A stretch of DNA of 64,000 nucleotides, from contig NZ_JAFUMA010000066.1 in the NCBI RefSeq assembly GCF_017483025.1, forward strand, positions 80,450 to 144,449, written 5' to 3'. The position numbers and the translations under genes are program-made. Under the pieces are notes generated by a model. That model was not told where the DNA came from and did not search any database. It saw nothing but the letters and a program-made list of their open reading frames with translations. Below, piece after piece: positions 41,419-50,085 of this stretch (the stretch's first letter is position 1; each line of letters opens with the position of its first letter). The DNA comes from Anaerotignum sp. (GTDB lineage: Bacteria; Bacillota; Clostridia; Lachnospirales; Anaerotignaceae).

Positions 41419-43443
41419 ATGAAATACAATAAAGCAAAACATTCCGTTGCTTTTGTACTGGCTGCCCTGTTGGCTTGCCAGCCTGTTTCTGCCGCTGCAA
41501 TCACATTCGCAGACATGAATCAGGTGCCCTGGCCCGGTGCAGAAACATCTATCAATAAAGCGGCCGAACTGGGCCTGGTCGTTGGGGAAACGATCAACGG
41601 TAAATCCTATTTCCGTCCCAGAGATTCCGTTTCTCTGGCCGAATCCTGTCAGCTGGCATATAAATTGCTGATCCAGACAGGCAAGGCATCCTCCGATTCT
41701 TCCATCACTGAAAAATGGTCTACCGTTCTGACTACATATGGCATCCACGAATGGGCACATCCTGCTATTTCCTTCTGCCTGGAAGAAGGCATCATCTCCA
41801 TCTCCAATCTAGGCAGCTTTATGAAAAACGGCTCCAATCTGCCTGCTACAAGAGAACAGGCCGTCACTATTCTGGGCCGTGCCCTGACAACAGGCGTATC
41901 CTCTTATACAGCTAACGCAACATCCACCAAATTCAATGACAACGGCAGCATCTCCTCTGAGGCAAAGCCCTATGTTGCACTGTTGAATGAAGTTGGCGTA
42001 GTCAATGGCGATGATACAAATAAATTCAACCCTAAAAGCACACTGAACCGTACAGAAACAGCCGTGTTGGTCTCCAATCTGTATAAAGTGCTGGATGAAG
42101 CGGCTGCGCCCGTGGTAACGCCCACTATTACTTCCCAGAGCGGTACCATCAAGGATATGAACAGCCTGTATGTAAACTTTGAAAACAGCAACGCTTACTA
42201 TCTGTTCTCCACCAGCGGTGTTACTGTAACGCTCAACGGCGATTCCTCTTCCGTTTCCGAACTGCTGACACTCTTTAAGGATGGCGGCACCATCACAGCA
42301 ACTCTGACACTGGACAGCAACACCCGCGTGACAAAACTGGCGGCAACCTCCGATGACACAGAGAAAACAACTGAAAAAGAAACAGAAGGCACACTGACAA
42401 AAGTAAAATACGATGAAGATGACGACGACGGCTATATCGTTATCAATAAAACAAGCACCTACACCATTGATGACGCCGGCGATGTAGATATCGAAATCGA
42501 TGATGATGAATACGATCTGGAAGAACTGTATGATCTGTTCGAAGAATGCGAAGAGGATGACAAAACCATCGAAGTAGAAGTTACTCTGAACAGCAAAGGG
42601 AAACTGACAAAAATCGTAGGTTCTGTAGAAGATGATGATGCCGTCAAAGGCGAAGTAAAATCCATGAGCTATGATGAAGATGACGAAGAAGGCTCCATCA
42701 AAATCGGCAGCAAAACCTACGAAGTAGAAGATACCAGCGACGTGACCGTGAAGATCGATGGAAAAACAGAAGATTTCGAAGAACTGTATGACCTGTACGA
42801 AGATGATGAATACCTCTATGTAACACTGACTCTGGATGATGATGACTACATCACGAAGATCGTTGCATCTACAGAAGAAGAGGATGCTGAAGAAGAGGTA
42901 GAGGGCGAAGTAGAAAAGGTCGAATGGGACGAAGATGAAGACGAAGGCTCCATCAAAGTTGACGGCGATACCTATGACGCCCCCGATACAGAAGATGTGG
43001 AAATCGAAATCCAGGACGGTGATACTGAACTGGACAGCTGGGAAGAATTGTACTATGCCTTTAAAGATGGCAAGGAAATCGAAGTAGAACTGGTCGTTGA
43101 CGGTGATGAGGTAACTGAAATCACAGGTAAAGTAACCGTAACAAAAGGCTATCTGGTTGGCTTTGGCGACGACTACCTGAAACTGGAAGGCAAGAAGAGC
43201 GAAGACAGCTTCAAATATTACTTCACAGAATACGACAGAGATGATGAAGACGAAGAAGAAGACTGGGAAGACGATGCAAAAGATATCGATGTAAACGGTC
43301 TGAACAATATTGATAATCTGTACGACTTCTATGACGTATGGCTGGATGACGATGATACAGATCTGGATGATGATGTATTTGAAATGAAAATCACACTGGA
43401 TGATGACGGCTTCATCGTAGAAATCGATGCTGACCTTACATAA
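41419..43443 (+). CDS. SLH-domain surface protein with highly acidic repeat region
   Basis: About 674 residues from ATG 41419 (AAAGGAGG upstream). Signal peptide to about residue 27 (LACQPVSAAA), three SLH modules (about 30-210), a short spacer, then four to five repeats of about 80-90 residues (about 250-674). Each repeat carries runs of Asp/Glu, an ELYDLF/ELYDLY segment and a (T)KI(V) strand. The acidity suggests Ca2+ or another divalent-cation binding and assembly on the cell surface (inference). No enzymatic motif seen. A likely abundant S-layer component. Confidence 0.88.
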   Translation: MKYNKAKHSVAFVLAALLACQPVSAAAITFADMNQVPWPGAETSINKAAELGLVVGETINGKSYFRPRDSVSLAESCQLAYKLLIQTGKASSDSSITEKWSTVLTTYGIHEWAHPAISFCLEEGIISISNLGSFMKNGSNLPATREQAVTILGRALTTGVSSYTANATSTKFNDNGSISSEAKPYVALLNEVGVVNGDDTNKFNPKSTLNRTETAVLVSNLYKVLDEAAAPVVTPTITSQSGTIKDMNSLYVNFENSNAYYLFSTSGVTVTLNGDSSSVSELLTLFKDGGTITATLTLDSNTRVTKLAATSDDTEKTTEKETEGTLTKVKYDEDDDDGYIVINKTSTYTIDDAGDVDIEIDDDEYDLEELYDLFEECEEDDKTIEVEVTLNSKGKLTKIVGSVEDDDAVKGEVKSMSYDEDDEEGSIKIGSKTYEVEDTSDVTVKIDGKTEDFEELYDLYEDDEYLYVTLTLDDDDYITKIVASTEEEDAEEEVEGEVEKVEWDEDEDEGSIKVDGDTYDAPDTEDVEIEIQDGDTELDSWEELYYAFKDGKEIEVELVVDGDEVTEITGKVTVTKGYLVGFGDDYLKLEGKKSEDSFKYYFTEYDRDDEDEEEDWEDDAKDIDVNGLNNIDNLYDFYDVWLDDDDTDLDDDVFEMKITLDDDGFIVEIDADLT

Positions 43444-43456
43444 TTTTAAAGATCAA

Positions 43457-43480
43457 CCCCCGCATTTTGCGGGGTTTTCT
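43457..43480 (+). terminator. Terminator after the SLH gene
   Basis: Stem CCCCGC/GCGGGG with a six-base loop followed by TTTTCTTTATTT. Confidence 0.85.
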
Positions 43481-43525
43481 TTATTTGACAAAATCTGCCC
43501 GGAGAGATATGATAAAGAAACCATA

Positions 43526-43668
43526 GATACGGACAGGAATCCGGTGCGAATCCGGAACAGTTTTATCCCTGCTGTGTGAGCAACGAAAAAAGTCATATAC
43601 CACTGGAGGCTTCTCTGGGAAGGGACTTTGAGTAGGCTTTTGGCTCGAGTCAGAATACGCGTCCGGAA
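43526..43668 (+). promoter_or_regulatory. Cobalamin riboswitch
   Basis: Core elements in order: GGAATCCGGTGCGAATCCGGAACAG (43536-43560), a CCCTGCTGTGTGAG segment (43567-43580), ACCACTGG (43599-43606), CTGGGAAGG (43615-43623), and CGAGTCAGAATACG (43645-43658). CGGAC/GTCCG arms close the aptamer. It lies upstream of a DUF4430 gene and an ECF S-component gene; repression by B12 is expected. The switching mechanism past 43668 is not obvious from base pairing. Confidence 0.9.
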
Positions 43669-43742
43669 AAATATCTAAACAACCAAAGGCATAAATTGGG
43701 GGTTTCTTTTTGTTTCCCTCAAGAAAATTGGAGGGGATTTTT

Positions 43743-44132
43743 ATGAATAAAAAAACCATGATTTTAGCAGCCATTCTTTTCGTTCTCTGCTTTGCCGCAG
43801 GAAGGATCTATTCTCAGAATAAAGGGGAAACCATAGCCGGCGCAAAGGAAATCGATGTGATCGTTATCCACGCAGACCAGAGCGAAAATACCTTTACTTA
43901 CCAAACCGATGCAGAATATCTGGGCGAAGTGCTGCTGGAAAATAAACTGGTGGATGGCGAAATGGGCCAGTACGGCCTCTTCATCACATCCGTTGACGGA
44001 GAAACTGCCGACGACAGCAAGCAGCAGTGGTGGTGCATTACCAAAGGCGGCGAACAGTTGAACACTTCCGCTGATACCACTCCTATTGTGGACGGCGACC
44101 AATTCGAACTGACCCTGACGGAGGGCTATTGA
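43743..44132 (+). CDS. Anchored DUF4430 protein, probable cobalamin/cobamide binding
   Basis: About 129 residues from ATG 43743 (TTGGAGGGG upstream). An N-terminal hydrophobic anchor (about 5-22) precedes a DUF4430 domain, similar to the C-terminal half of transcobalamin/intrinsic factor; YLGEVLLENKLV, GLFITSVDGE and QWWCITKGG are its landmarks. A cobalamin riboswitch in front and an ECF S-component behind, joined by a TGATG overlap, support a role in corrinoid capture at the membrane. Confidence 0.8.
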   Translation: MNKKTMILAAILFVLCFAAGRIYSQNKGETIAGAKEIDVIVIHADQSENTFTYQTDAEYLGEVLLENKLVDGEMGQYGLFITSVDGETADDSKQQWWCITKGGEQLNTSADTTPIVDGDQFELTLTEGY

Positions 44133-44638
44133 TGGAACGCAGCAAAGTTTATGACCTGGCATTGATGGGCGTGCTGACTGCCCTGCTTTTCATGGGACAG
44201 GTCATCATGTCATTTCTGCCAAATATCGAAATCATCAGCTTGCTCATCCTCCTGTATACCATCTTTTTTGGCAGGAAAGTTTTCTGGATGATCTACTGTT
44301 TCGTTTTTCTGGAAGGATTTCTGTATGGATTCGGTATGTGGTTCTTCAATTACCTCTATGTCTGGACTGTACTAGCACTGGCCTGCATGCCTTTGAGAAA
44401 CAACCGTTCTGCGGTTTTCTGGAGCATCGTTTCCGGGTTCTTCGGTCTTTCCTTCGGCACTCTCTGCACCCTGCCCTATCTTCTCACAGGCGGCCCCGCA
44501 GCGGCCTTCTCCTACTGGGTATCCGGTCTGGGGTTTGATATCACCCACTGCATCGGCAATGTAGCGCTGTGTCTGGTGCTGTTCAAGCCATTATACTGCC
44601 TTTTGGAAAAAATAATAAAAATAAAAGCCCTGAGTTGA
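44132..44638 (+). CDS. ECF transporter S-component, probable cobamide or precursor specificity
   Basis: About 168 residues with five to six helices and an early Ala-rich segment LMGVLTALLFMGQVIM typical of ECF S-components. It starts at ATG 44132, overlapping the preceding stop, so the two proteins should act together. It would need the shared EcfA/EcfT module, which is not in this window. The cobalamin riboswitch makes a corrinoid substrate likely. Confidence 0.8.
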   Translation: MERSKVYDLALMGVLTALLFMGQVIMSFLPNIEIISLLILLYTIFFGRKVFWMIYCFVFLEGFLYGFGMWFFNYLYVWTVLALACMPLRNNRSAVFWSIVSGFFGLSFGTLCTLPYLLTGGPAAAFSYWVSGLGFDITHCIGNVALCLVLFKPLYCLLEKIIKIKALS

Positions 44639-44658
44639 AAATACTCAAGGCTTTTTTT
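44624..44658. terminator. Bidirectional terminator
   Basis: Stem AAAGCC-TGAGT/ACTCA-GGCTTT, A-run before and eight T after, between the convergent ECF and metH genes. Confidence 0.85.
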
Positions 44659-44666
44659 CATTACTC

Positions 44667-47090
44667 TTATTTCAGGTTTGCGTTGATTTCATCCGCATAA
44701 CGCACACCTTCCATGGCGTCCTTGGCATATTTATCTGCACCGATCTTATCCGCATAATCCTGTGTCAGGACTGCGCCGCCAACGACTACCTTGCACCAGG
44801 GCGCTTCTGCACGCATCAGCTTAATGGTCTCTTCCATAGCGGGCACTGTCGTTGTCATCAGGGCACTCAGACCACACAGGGGCGCATGCTGTTTCTTTAC
44901 CTCTTCCACGATGACCTCGGGCGCAACATCTCTGCCCAGGTCTGTCACATCGAAGCCGTAGTTTTCCAACAGCAGCTTTACGATATTTTTACCGATATCA
45001 TGAATATCACCTTTTACTGTCGCCAGAACGAAGCTGCATTTCGCTGTGCTTTCACCCTTTTCGCTGGAAACAGCCGCCTTGATCTTTTCAAAGGCACTCT
45101 TCGCCGCTTCCGCCGCCATCAAAAGCTGAGGCAGATATACTGTCTTTGCTTCGTAGCCCTTGCCTACGATATCCAGGGCAGGGATGATCTCATTCTGCAC
45201 GATCTCCAGAGGGGCTGTTTCCTCCAGCAACTTCGCTGTCAGTTCCCCCGCCTGGTCTTTCAGGCCTTTCACGACTGCTTTCTGCAAAGCGGATTTATAT
45301 TCTTCAGAAGATGCATCGGGCTGGGCTGCTGTCGCAGCTGTTGCTGTCGCCGGAACAAAATTGGATGCAAAGTTGATGTAATCCCCGCAGTTTTCATCCA
45401 GACCATGAAGGGCACGATATGCGTAATATGTCTTCATCATATCCGCGGAATTGGGGTTCATGATGGCCGCAGAGAGACCATTTTCCAGACACATCGCAAA
45501 GAATGTGCTGTTCACGAAATCTCTGTTGGGCAGGCCAAAGGAAATATTAGAAACGCCCAGGGATGTATGGCAGCCCAGGCGATGCTTGATTTCATGAAGA
45601 GAATCTACGGTCGCTTTTGCTGCATTGGGGTCTGCGCTGATAGCCATAGCCAGTGTATCGAAAATGATATCTTTCTTTTCGATGCCATAGCTTTCTGCTG
45701 TTTTCAGGGTTTTTTCCGCAATGGCAACGCGTTCCGCCGCTGTTGCAGGAATGCCGCCTTCATCCAGCGTCAGAGCAACCACCAGACCGCCGTATTTCTT
45801 CACCAGTGGGAAGATGGCCTTCATATTTTCTTCCTTGCCGTTGACGGAGTTGATCATCGCCTTGCCGTTGTAGCGTCTCAATGCCTGTTCCATAGCAGCG
45901 ATATCTGTAGTATCAATCTGCAGAGGCCGGTCGATGATAGCCTGCAGCTCGAAGGAAACTTTTTTCAGCATTTCCACTTCGTCGATTTCAGGCAGGCCTA
46001 CGTTCACATCCAGGATATGCACGCCTTTTTCCTGCTGTGCCAGGCCTTCATTCAGGATATAGTCGATATCATTTTCCACCAGGGCCTGTTTGAAGCGTTT
46101 TTTGCCAGTGGGATTGATGCGTTCGCCGATCAGAATGGGAGATGCGCCAAATTCCACAGCATGGGTATAAGAGGACACGCATGTGATATTTTTCTTTTCA
46201 ATAGGCAGCGGAGACATATCTTTTGTTTTGTCTGTCACTGCTTTGATGTATGCAGGTGTGGTACCGCAGCAGCCGCCAACGATACGTACGCCTTTTTTCA
46301 GCATTTCTGCTACATCATCGGAAAATTCATCGGGCAGAACATCGAATACTGTTTTCCCATCCACATCTCTGGGCAGACCTGCATTAGGTTTCAGCACCAC
46401 AGGGACGGAAGCCTTTTCCAGATACTGTTCCACGATAGGTGCCAGCGCTTTGGGGCCAAGGGAGCAGTTTACGCCAATGGCATCGGCGCCCATGCCTTCC
46501 AGCATGGCAACCATAGCCGCAGGGGAAGCCCCTGTCATCAGCTTGCCGTCCTCGCCGTAGGCATTAGAAACGAATACGGGCAGGTCACAGTTTTCCTTTG
46601 CCGCCAGCAGTGCCGCTTTTGTTTCATAGCTGTCATTCATGGTTTCGATGAATACCATATCTGCGCCATGCTTCACGCCCAGGCGCACGGTTTCCGCAAA
46701 AACTGCCACCGCTTCTTCAAAATCGAAATCGCCATAGGGTTTCAGCAGTCTGCCAGTAGGGCCAATATCCAGGGCAACGAATTTTTCCTGTTTGCCCGTG
46801 CTGGCTGCCGCCGCCGCTTTTGCATTGGCGATGGCACATCTAATGATTTCTTCCAGCTCTTCGGCATCGAATTTCAGGCTGTTTGCGCCAAAGGTATTGG
46901 CGTTGATGATATTTGTGCCTGCATCAAAATAGCCCTTCTGCAGCTTGATGATGACTTCAGGGTGTTCATAATTCCAGCGTTCGGGATGTTCACCGGGCTG
47001 TAAGCCCTCTGCCTGCAGCAGCGTGCCCATGCCGCCGTCCATATATACGATATTGTTTTTCAAATAGTCTAAAACATTCATAGTTTTCAT
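44667..47090 (-). CDS. metH: Methionine synthase, cobalamin-dependent, three-domain form
   Basis: The 807-residue enzyme has a homocysteine methyltransferase domain (about 1-310; zinc Cys in NCSLG and GGCCGTTP), a pterin-binding domain (about 320-590; ERINPTGKK), and a cobalamin-binding domain with cap (about 610-807; VKGDIHDIGKNIV supplies the His ligand). The AdoMet-binding reactivation domain is missing; it is encoded separately by the upstream gene, which overlaps by four bases. It methylates homocysteine with methyl-tetrahydrofolate. The cobalamin uptake operon converges on it. Confidence 0.95.
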   Translation of the reverse strand: MKTMNVLDYLKNNIVYMDGGMGTLLQAEGLQPGEHPERWNYEHPEVIIKLQKGYFDAGTNIINANTFGANSLKFDAEELEEIIRCAIANAKAAAAASTGKQEKFVALDIGPTGRLLKPYGDFDFEEAVAVFAETVRLGVKHGADMVFIETMNDSYETKAALLAAKENCDLPVFVSNAYGEDGKLMTGASPAAMVAMLEGMGADAIGVNCSLGPKALAPIVEQYLEKASVPVVLKPNAGLPRDVDGKTVFDVLPDEFSDDVAEMLKKGVRIVGGCCGTTPAYIKAVTDKTKDMSPLPIEKKNITCVSSYTHAVEFGASPILIGERINPTGKKRFKQALVENDIDYILNEGLAQQEKGVHILDVNVGLPEIDEVEMLKKVSFELQAIIDRPLQIDTTDIAAMEQALRRYNGKAMINSVNGKEENMKAIFPLVKKYGGLVVALTLDEGGIPATAAERVAIAEKTLKTAESYGIEKKDIIFDTLAMAISADPNAAKATVDSLHEIKHRLGCHTSLGVSNISFGLPNRDFVNSTFFAMCLENGLSAAIMNPNSADMMKTYYAYRALHGLDENCGDYINFASNFVPATATAATAAQPDASSEEYKSALQKAVVKGLKDQAGELTAKLLEETAPLEIVQNEIIPALDIVGKGYEAKTVYLPQLLMAAEAAKSAFEKIKAAVSSEKGESTAKCSFVLATVKGDIHDIGKNIVKLLLENYGFDVTDLGRDVAPEVIVEEVKKQHAPLCGLSALMTTTVPAMEETIKLMRAEAPWCKVVVGGAVLTQDYADKIGADKYAKDAMEGVRYADEINANLK

Positions 47091-47752
47091 CCTCTGTAAG
47101 CGCAGTCAGTTTTCCCGCATGCGCCGCATTTATTTTTATCAATCTTATATTCTTCTTTGCCAATGCCGATGATAGCGGTTACAGATTTGGTCGGGCTCAT
47201 CAGCAGGCTTTCGTTCAGGGTAAGGCCGATTTTTCTGGGGCAATCCAGCACACGGAAAATATCCTTCTGCAGTTCCAAGGGCAAATCACCATAACCGGGA
47301 CTGAATCGAGGTTTCAGATATTTTCCCTCTGCCGCAAGGGCTTCTTTCATTTCCGCACAAAAAGCATCGCAAAGACTTTCGATCCGCTCTGCGCCAATAG
47401 CCTGAAAAAATAACCCCTTCGCCGGAGAAAGGCTGGTATATCTGCGGATCATTCTATCCAGTTCCAGCCCAATGGTGGCTGCAAACAGGATGATCTCCTC
47501 ACAGCCCTCCAGATTTTTCGCCAATCCAACTGAGTCCACTTTGGCAAAGCCAAGATCCAGTTTTGTCCCATCCTTTTTTACAGGGAATCTTCCCCAGCAG
47601 ACCTTATAGGTCAATTTTCTTTCCACTTCTGCCAGGCAGACTTCAAAAAGCTGTCTCTCTTCTACTGATGCCTCCTTGAAATTACAGCCTGCATAACGCA
47701 GACATTCCCGTTCATTGACAGCAGGTGCCTGATAGTTCTTTACGCTAATCAT
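47087..47752 (-). CDS. Vitamin B12-dependent methionine synthase activation domain protein
   Basis: The 221-residue protein matches the MetH activation domain: RFSPGYGDLPLELQ (about 148-161), SPTKSVTAIIG (about 187-197), and a C-terminal CGACGKTDCAYRG cluster typical of the free-standing form. It lies between metF and metH with overlapping codons at both ends, so the proteins are made in step and the enzyme's missing reactivation function is supplied in trans. Confidence 0.92.
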   Translation of the reverse strand: MISVKNYQAPAVNERECLRYAGCNFKEASVEERQLFEVCLAEVERKLTYKVCWGRFPVKKDGTKLDLGFAKVDSVGLAKNLEGCEEIILFAATIGLELDRMIRRYTSLSPAKGLFFQAIGAERIESLCDAFCAEMKEALAAEGKYLKPRFSPGYGDLPLELQKDIFRVLDCPRKIGLTLNESLLMSPTKSVTAIIGIGKEEYKIDKNKCGACGKTDCAYRG

Positions 47753-48624
47753 CAGCCCAGGATATCCTTCACGTTGCGCATGATGGCTTCTGCAACATCA
47801 GGCTTATTCATGGAATAAACATGAACGTTATTGATGCCGTTTGCATACAGATCGATGATCTGTTCTGTTGCATAGGCGATACCAGCCTGTTTCATTGCTG
47901 CATCATTATAACCGAATTTATCCACCAGTGTTCTGAATTTCTGAGGCATGAAGGAACCGGACATCTTGATGGAGCTTTCTACCTGTTTTGCCTGTGTAAT
48001 AGGCATGATACCGGGAATAACAGGAACCATGATACCATTTTCACGCAGTTTATACAGGTAGCTGAAGAACATACCGTTATCAAATACCATCTGTGTTGTC
48101 AGGAAGTCGCAGCCTGCATCCACTTTTTCTTTCAGGTGTTTCATATCTTCTGCCATATTTGCAGCTTCGGGGTGTACTTCAGGGTAGCAGCCACCGCCGA
48201 TGCAGAAATCGCCTTTTTCCTTCAGTTCATGGATCAGGTCGATGGCATATCTGTATGCCCAGCCGCTTCTGTCCTGACCTTCCATTTCAGGTGTCAGGTC
48301 GCCGCGCAGAGCCATGATGTTCTGGATGCCTGCCGCTTTCAGTTCTTCGATTCTCTGGGCTACGACCTCTTTTGTGGAGGAAACGCCTGTCAGATGGGCC
48401 AGAACGGGCACGCCGCAGTTGTCTTTGATATTTTTTGCGATATCCAGTGTGAACCGGCTTGTGCCGCCGCCTGCACCGTAAGTTACGCTCATGAAAGCAG
48501 GCTTCAGTGCTGCAATCTGAGCTGCTTTCGCTTTTACGCTTTCCAGATTTTCAGGCTTTTTGTTGGGGAATACTTCAAAGGATAAATTGATTGTGTCTTT
48601 TGCAAAAAGTTCTGTTAATTTCAT
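47752..48624 (-). CDS. metF: Methylenetetrahydrofolate reductase
   Basis: About 290 residues from ATG 48624 (MKLTELFAKDTIN...); a GTG at 48636 is less likely. FEVFPNKKPENLES, SVTYGAGGGTS and ALRGDLTPE are the MetF landmarks for FAD and folate binding. It produces methyl-THF for MetH. It is first of metF-activation domain-metH, with a promoter 63 bp upstream; I found no SAM riboswitch in its leader. Confidence 0.95.
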   Translation of the reverse strand: MKLTELFAKDTINLSFEVFPNKKPENLESVKAKAAQIAALKPAFMSVTYGAGGGTSRFTLDIAKNIKDNCGVPVLAHLTGVSSTKEVVAQRIEELKAAGIQNIMALRGDLTPEMEGQDRSGWAYRYAIDLIHELKEKGDFCIGGGCYPEVHPEAANMAEDMKHLKEKVDAGCDFLTTQMVFDNGMFFSYLYKLRENGIMVPVIPGIMPITQAKQVESSIKMSGSFMPQKFRTLVDKFGYNDAAMKQAGIAYATEQIIDLYANGINNVHVYSMNKPDVAEAIMRNVKDILG

Positions 48625-48686
48625 AAATCTTTCCACTCTTTCTATGTATCTTTTTTTGATATTATTTCCAAATGCATATTTGATTT

Positions 48687-48716
48687 ATTATACTCCTATT
48701 TCTCCACAAAACGCAA
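48687..48716 (-). promoter_or_regulatory. Promoter of metF operon
   Basis: Reverse strand: TTGCGT (48711-48716), 18 bp, TATAAT (48687-48692). Confidence 0.6.
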
Positions 48717-48771
48717 GAGGGATACGAAAATCCCAGCAAAACAATATAATTTATTCTGCCATTCGAATGTA

Positions 48772-48800
48772 TTGATTTTTATACACCCCAGTGCTATACT
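48772..48800 (+). promoter_or_regulatory. Promoter of the DUF815 ATPase gene
   Basis: TTGATT (48772-48777), 17 bp, TATACT (48795-48800), 38 bp before the start codon and divergent from the metF promoter. Confidence 0.65.
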
Positions 48801-48837
48801 AAATTATTATCCATACAAAAGAAAAAGAAAGGATGGG

Positions 48838-50046
48838 ATGCTCATGCAGACGAATTCTTACCAACTTTACAATCAGAAATTAAACGGCCTGACGGTCTTC
48901 CGCAGCCTGTTGAACGATACCCTTTTGCAGCGGCTGCAGGCGCTGCTTTGCGCCTGTGAAAACGGAGAAATGGAATCTCTCGTCTCCGCTTATGGTGCTT
49001 TTACTTCCACGTTGTTTGAGCGGGATGTGGACTTTCCCCGCGCCCTGCTGGAACTGGTGCTGAATGATGAAAACCGTTTCCTGCTTTCTGCGGCCCGCGG
49101 CGAAGCCTGCCCTGTCCAAATTTCCCGCGCAGTTCAGAAAGAACTGGAATTTTTCACAGAACTGGCGTCCTTCTCCTCTAAGGATGCAAAAGCATCCCTG
49201 TCCGAAGAAATCGCTGCCTTCCTGCCCGATTGGGAAACAGAACCTCTGGATTTCTATGCTGCCTATGCCGAACGCATCACTGACGCTCCTAAAAAAGGCT
49301 ATGGCGTTTTCACAAAATACCATGCATTTTCCTTTGGCGCTGATGGCCTGCAGCCTGTAAAACACCCCGATCCTCAGTCTCTTGCTCAGCTCTCCGGCTA
49401 TGAAAGAGAAGTTGGCATCGTGATGCGCAATACAGAAGCCCTGCTGAACGGAGGCACTCCCAGCAATCTGCTGCTCTATGGTGATGCCGGTACAGGCAAA
49501 AGCTCCACCATCAAGGCCGTGGCAAATGAATTACAGGATCAGGGTCTGCGCCTGATCGAGGTAAAGAAAAGCCAACTCTTCCGCCTGCCCAATCTGTTGG
49601 AACAGCTTGCAGAAAACCCTCTGAAATTCATTATCTTCATCGATGATCTGAGCTTTACAGGCAATGACGAGCATTTTTCCGCCCTGAAAGCCACACTGGA
49701 AGGCAGTGTGACCGCCTGCGCGAAAAATACGGTCATCTACGCCACCAGCAACCGCCGCCATCTGGTGAAAGAGACCATGGGCGAACGCAGCGGAGACGAT
49801 ATCCACCTGAACGATACCCTGCAGGAATTGATGAGCCTGTCCGCCCGTTTTGGCATGACCATCACCTTCCAGAAACCCGACAAAGACGGCTATCTTTCCA
49901 TCGTGAAGCATCTGGCAAAGGATTATGGTCTGGAAATGCCAGAAGAAGAACTTTGCACCAAAGCAGAAGCCTTTGCCATCCGCCAGAACGGCAGAAGCCC
50001 CAGAACAGCAAAGCATTTCGTGGAAACACAGATGGCAAAACTCTGA
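48838..50046 (+). CDS. DUF815-family AAA ATPase
   Basis: About 402 residues from ATG 48838 (AAAGGATGGG upstream). The AAA core has Walker A LLYGDAGTGKSSTIKA (about 212-227), Walker B KFIIFIDDLSF, and a sensor region YATSNRRHLVKE. The N-terminal 190 residues are helical and family-specific. DUF815 ATPases are widespread in Firmicutes and their function is not established. Alone between a divergent metF promoter and a shared terminator. Confidence 0.85.
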   Translation: MLMQTNSYQLYNQKLNGLTVFRSLLNDTLLQRLQALLCACENGEMESLVSAYGAFTSTLFERDVDFPRALLELVLNDENRFLLSAARGEACPVQISRAVQKELEFFTELASFSSKDAKASLSEEIAAFLPDWETEPLDFYAAYAERITDAPKKGYGVFTKYHAFSFGADGLQPVKHPDPQSLAQLSGYEREVGIVMRNTEALLNGGTPSNLLLYGDAGTGKSSTIKAVANELQDQGLRLIEVKKSQLFRLPNLLEQLAENPLKFIIFIDDLSFTGNDEHFSALKATLEGSVTACAKNTVIYATSNRRHLVKETMGERSGDDIHLNDTLQELMSLSARFGMTITFQKPDKDGYLSIVKHLAKDYGLEMPEEELCTKAEAFAIRQNGRSPRTAKHFVETQMAKL

Positions 50047-50057
50047 TGCAAATAAAA

Positions 50058-50080
50058 AAAGACCCTTTCGGGTCTTTTTT
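50058..50080. terminator. Bidirectional terminator between DUF815 and ilvD genes
   Basis: Stem AAAGACCC/GGGTCTTT with a four-base loop, A-run on the left and T-run on the right. Confidence 0.88.
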
Positions 50081-50085
50081 TATTT

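Noticed and set aside
48637..48771. SAM riboswitch or S-box in front of metF
   Set aside because: None of the S-box core sequence is present; only a promoter is visible.
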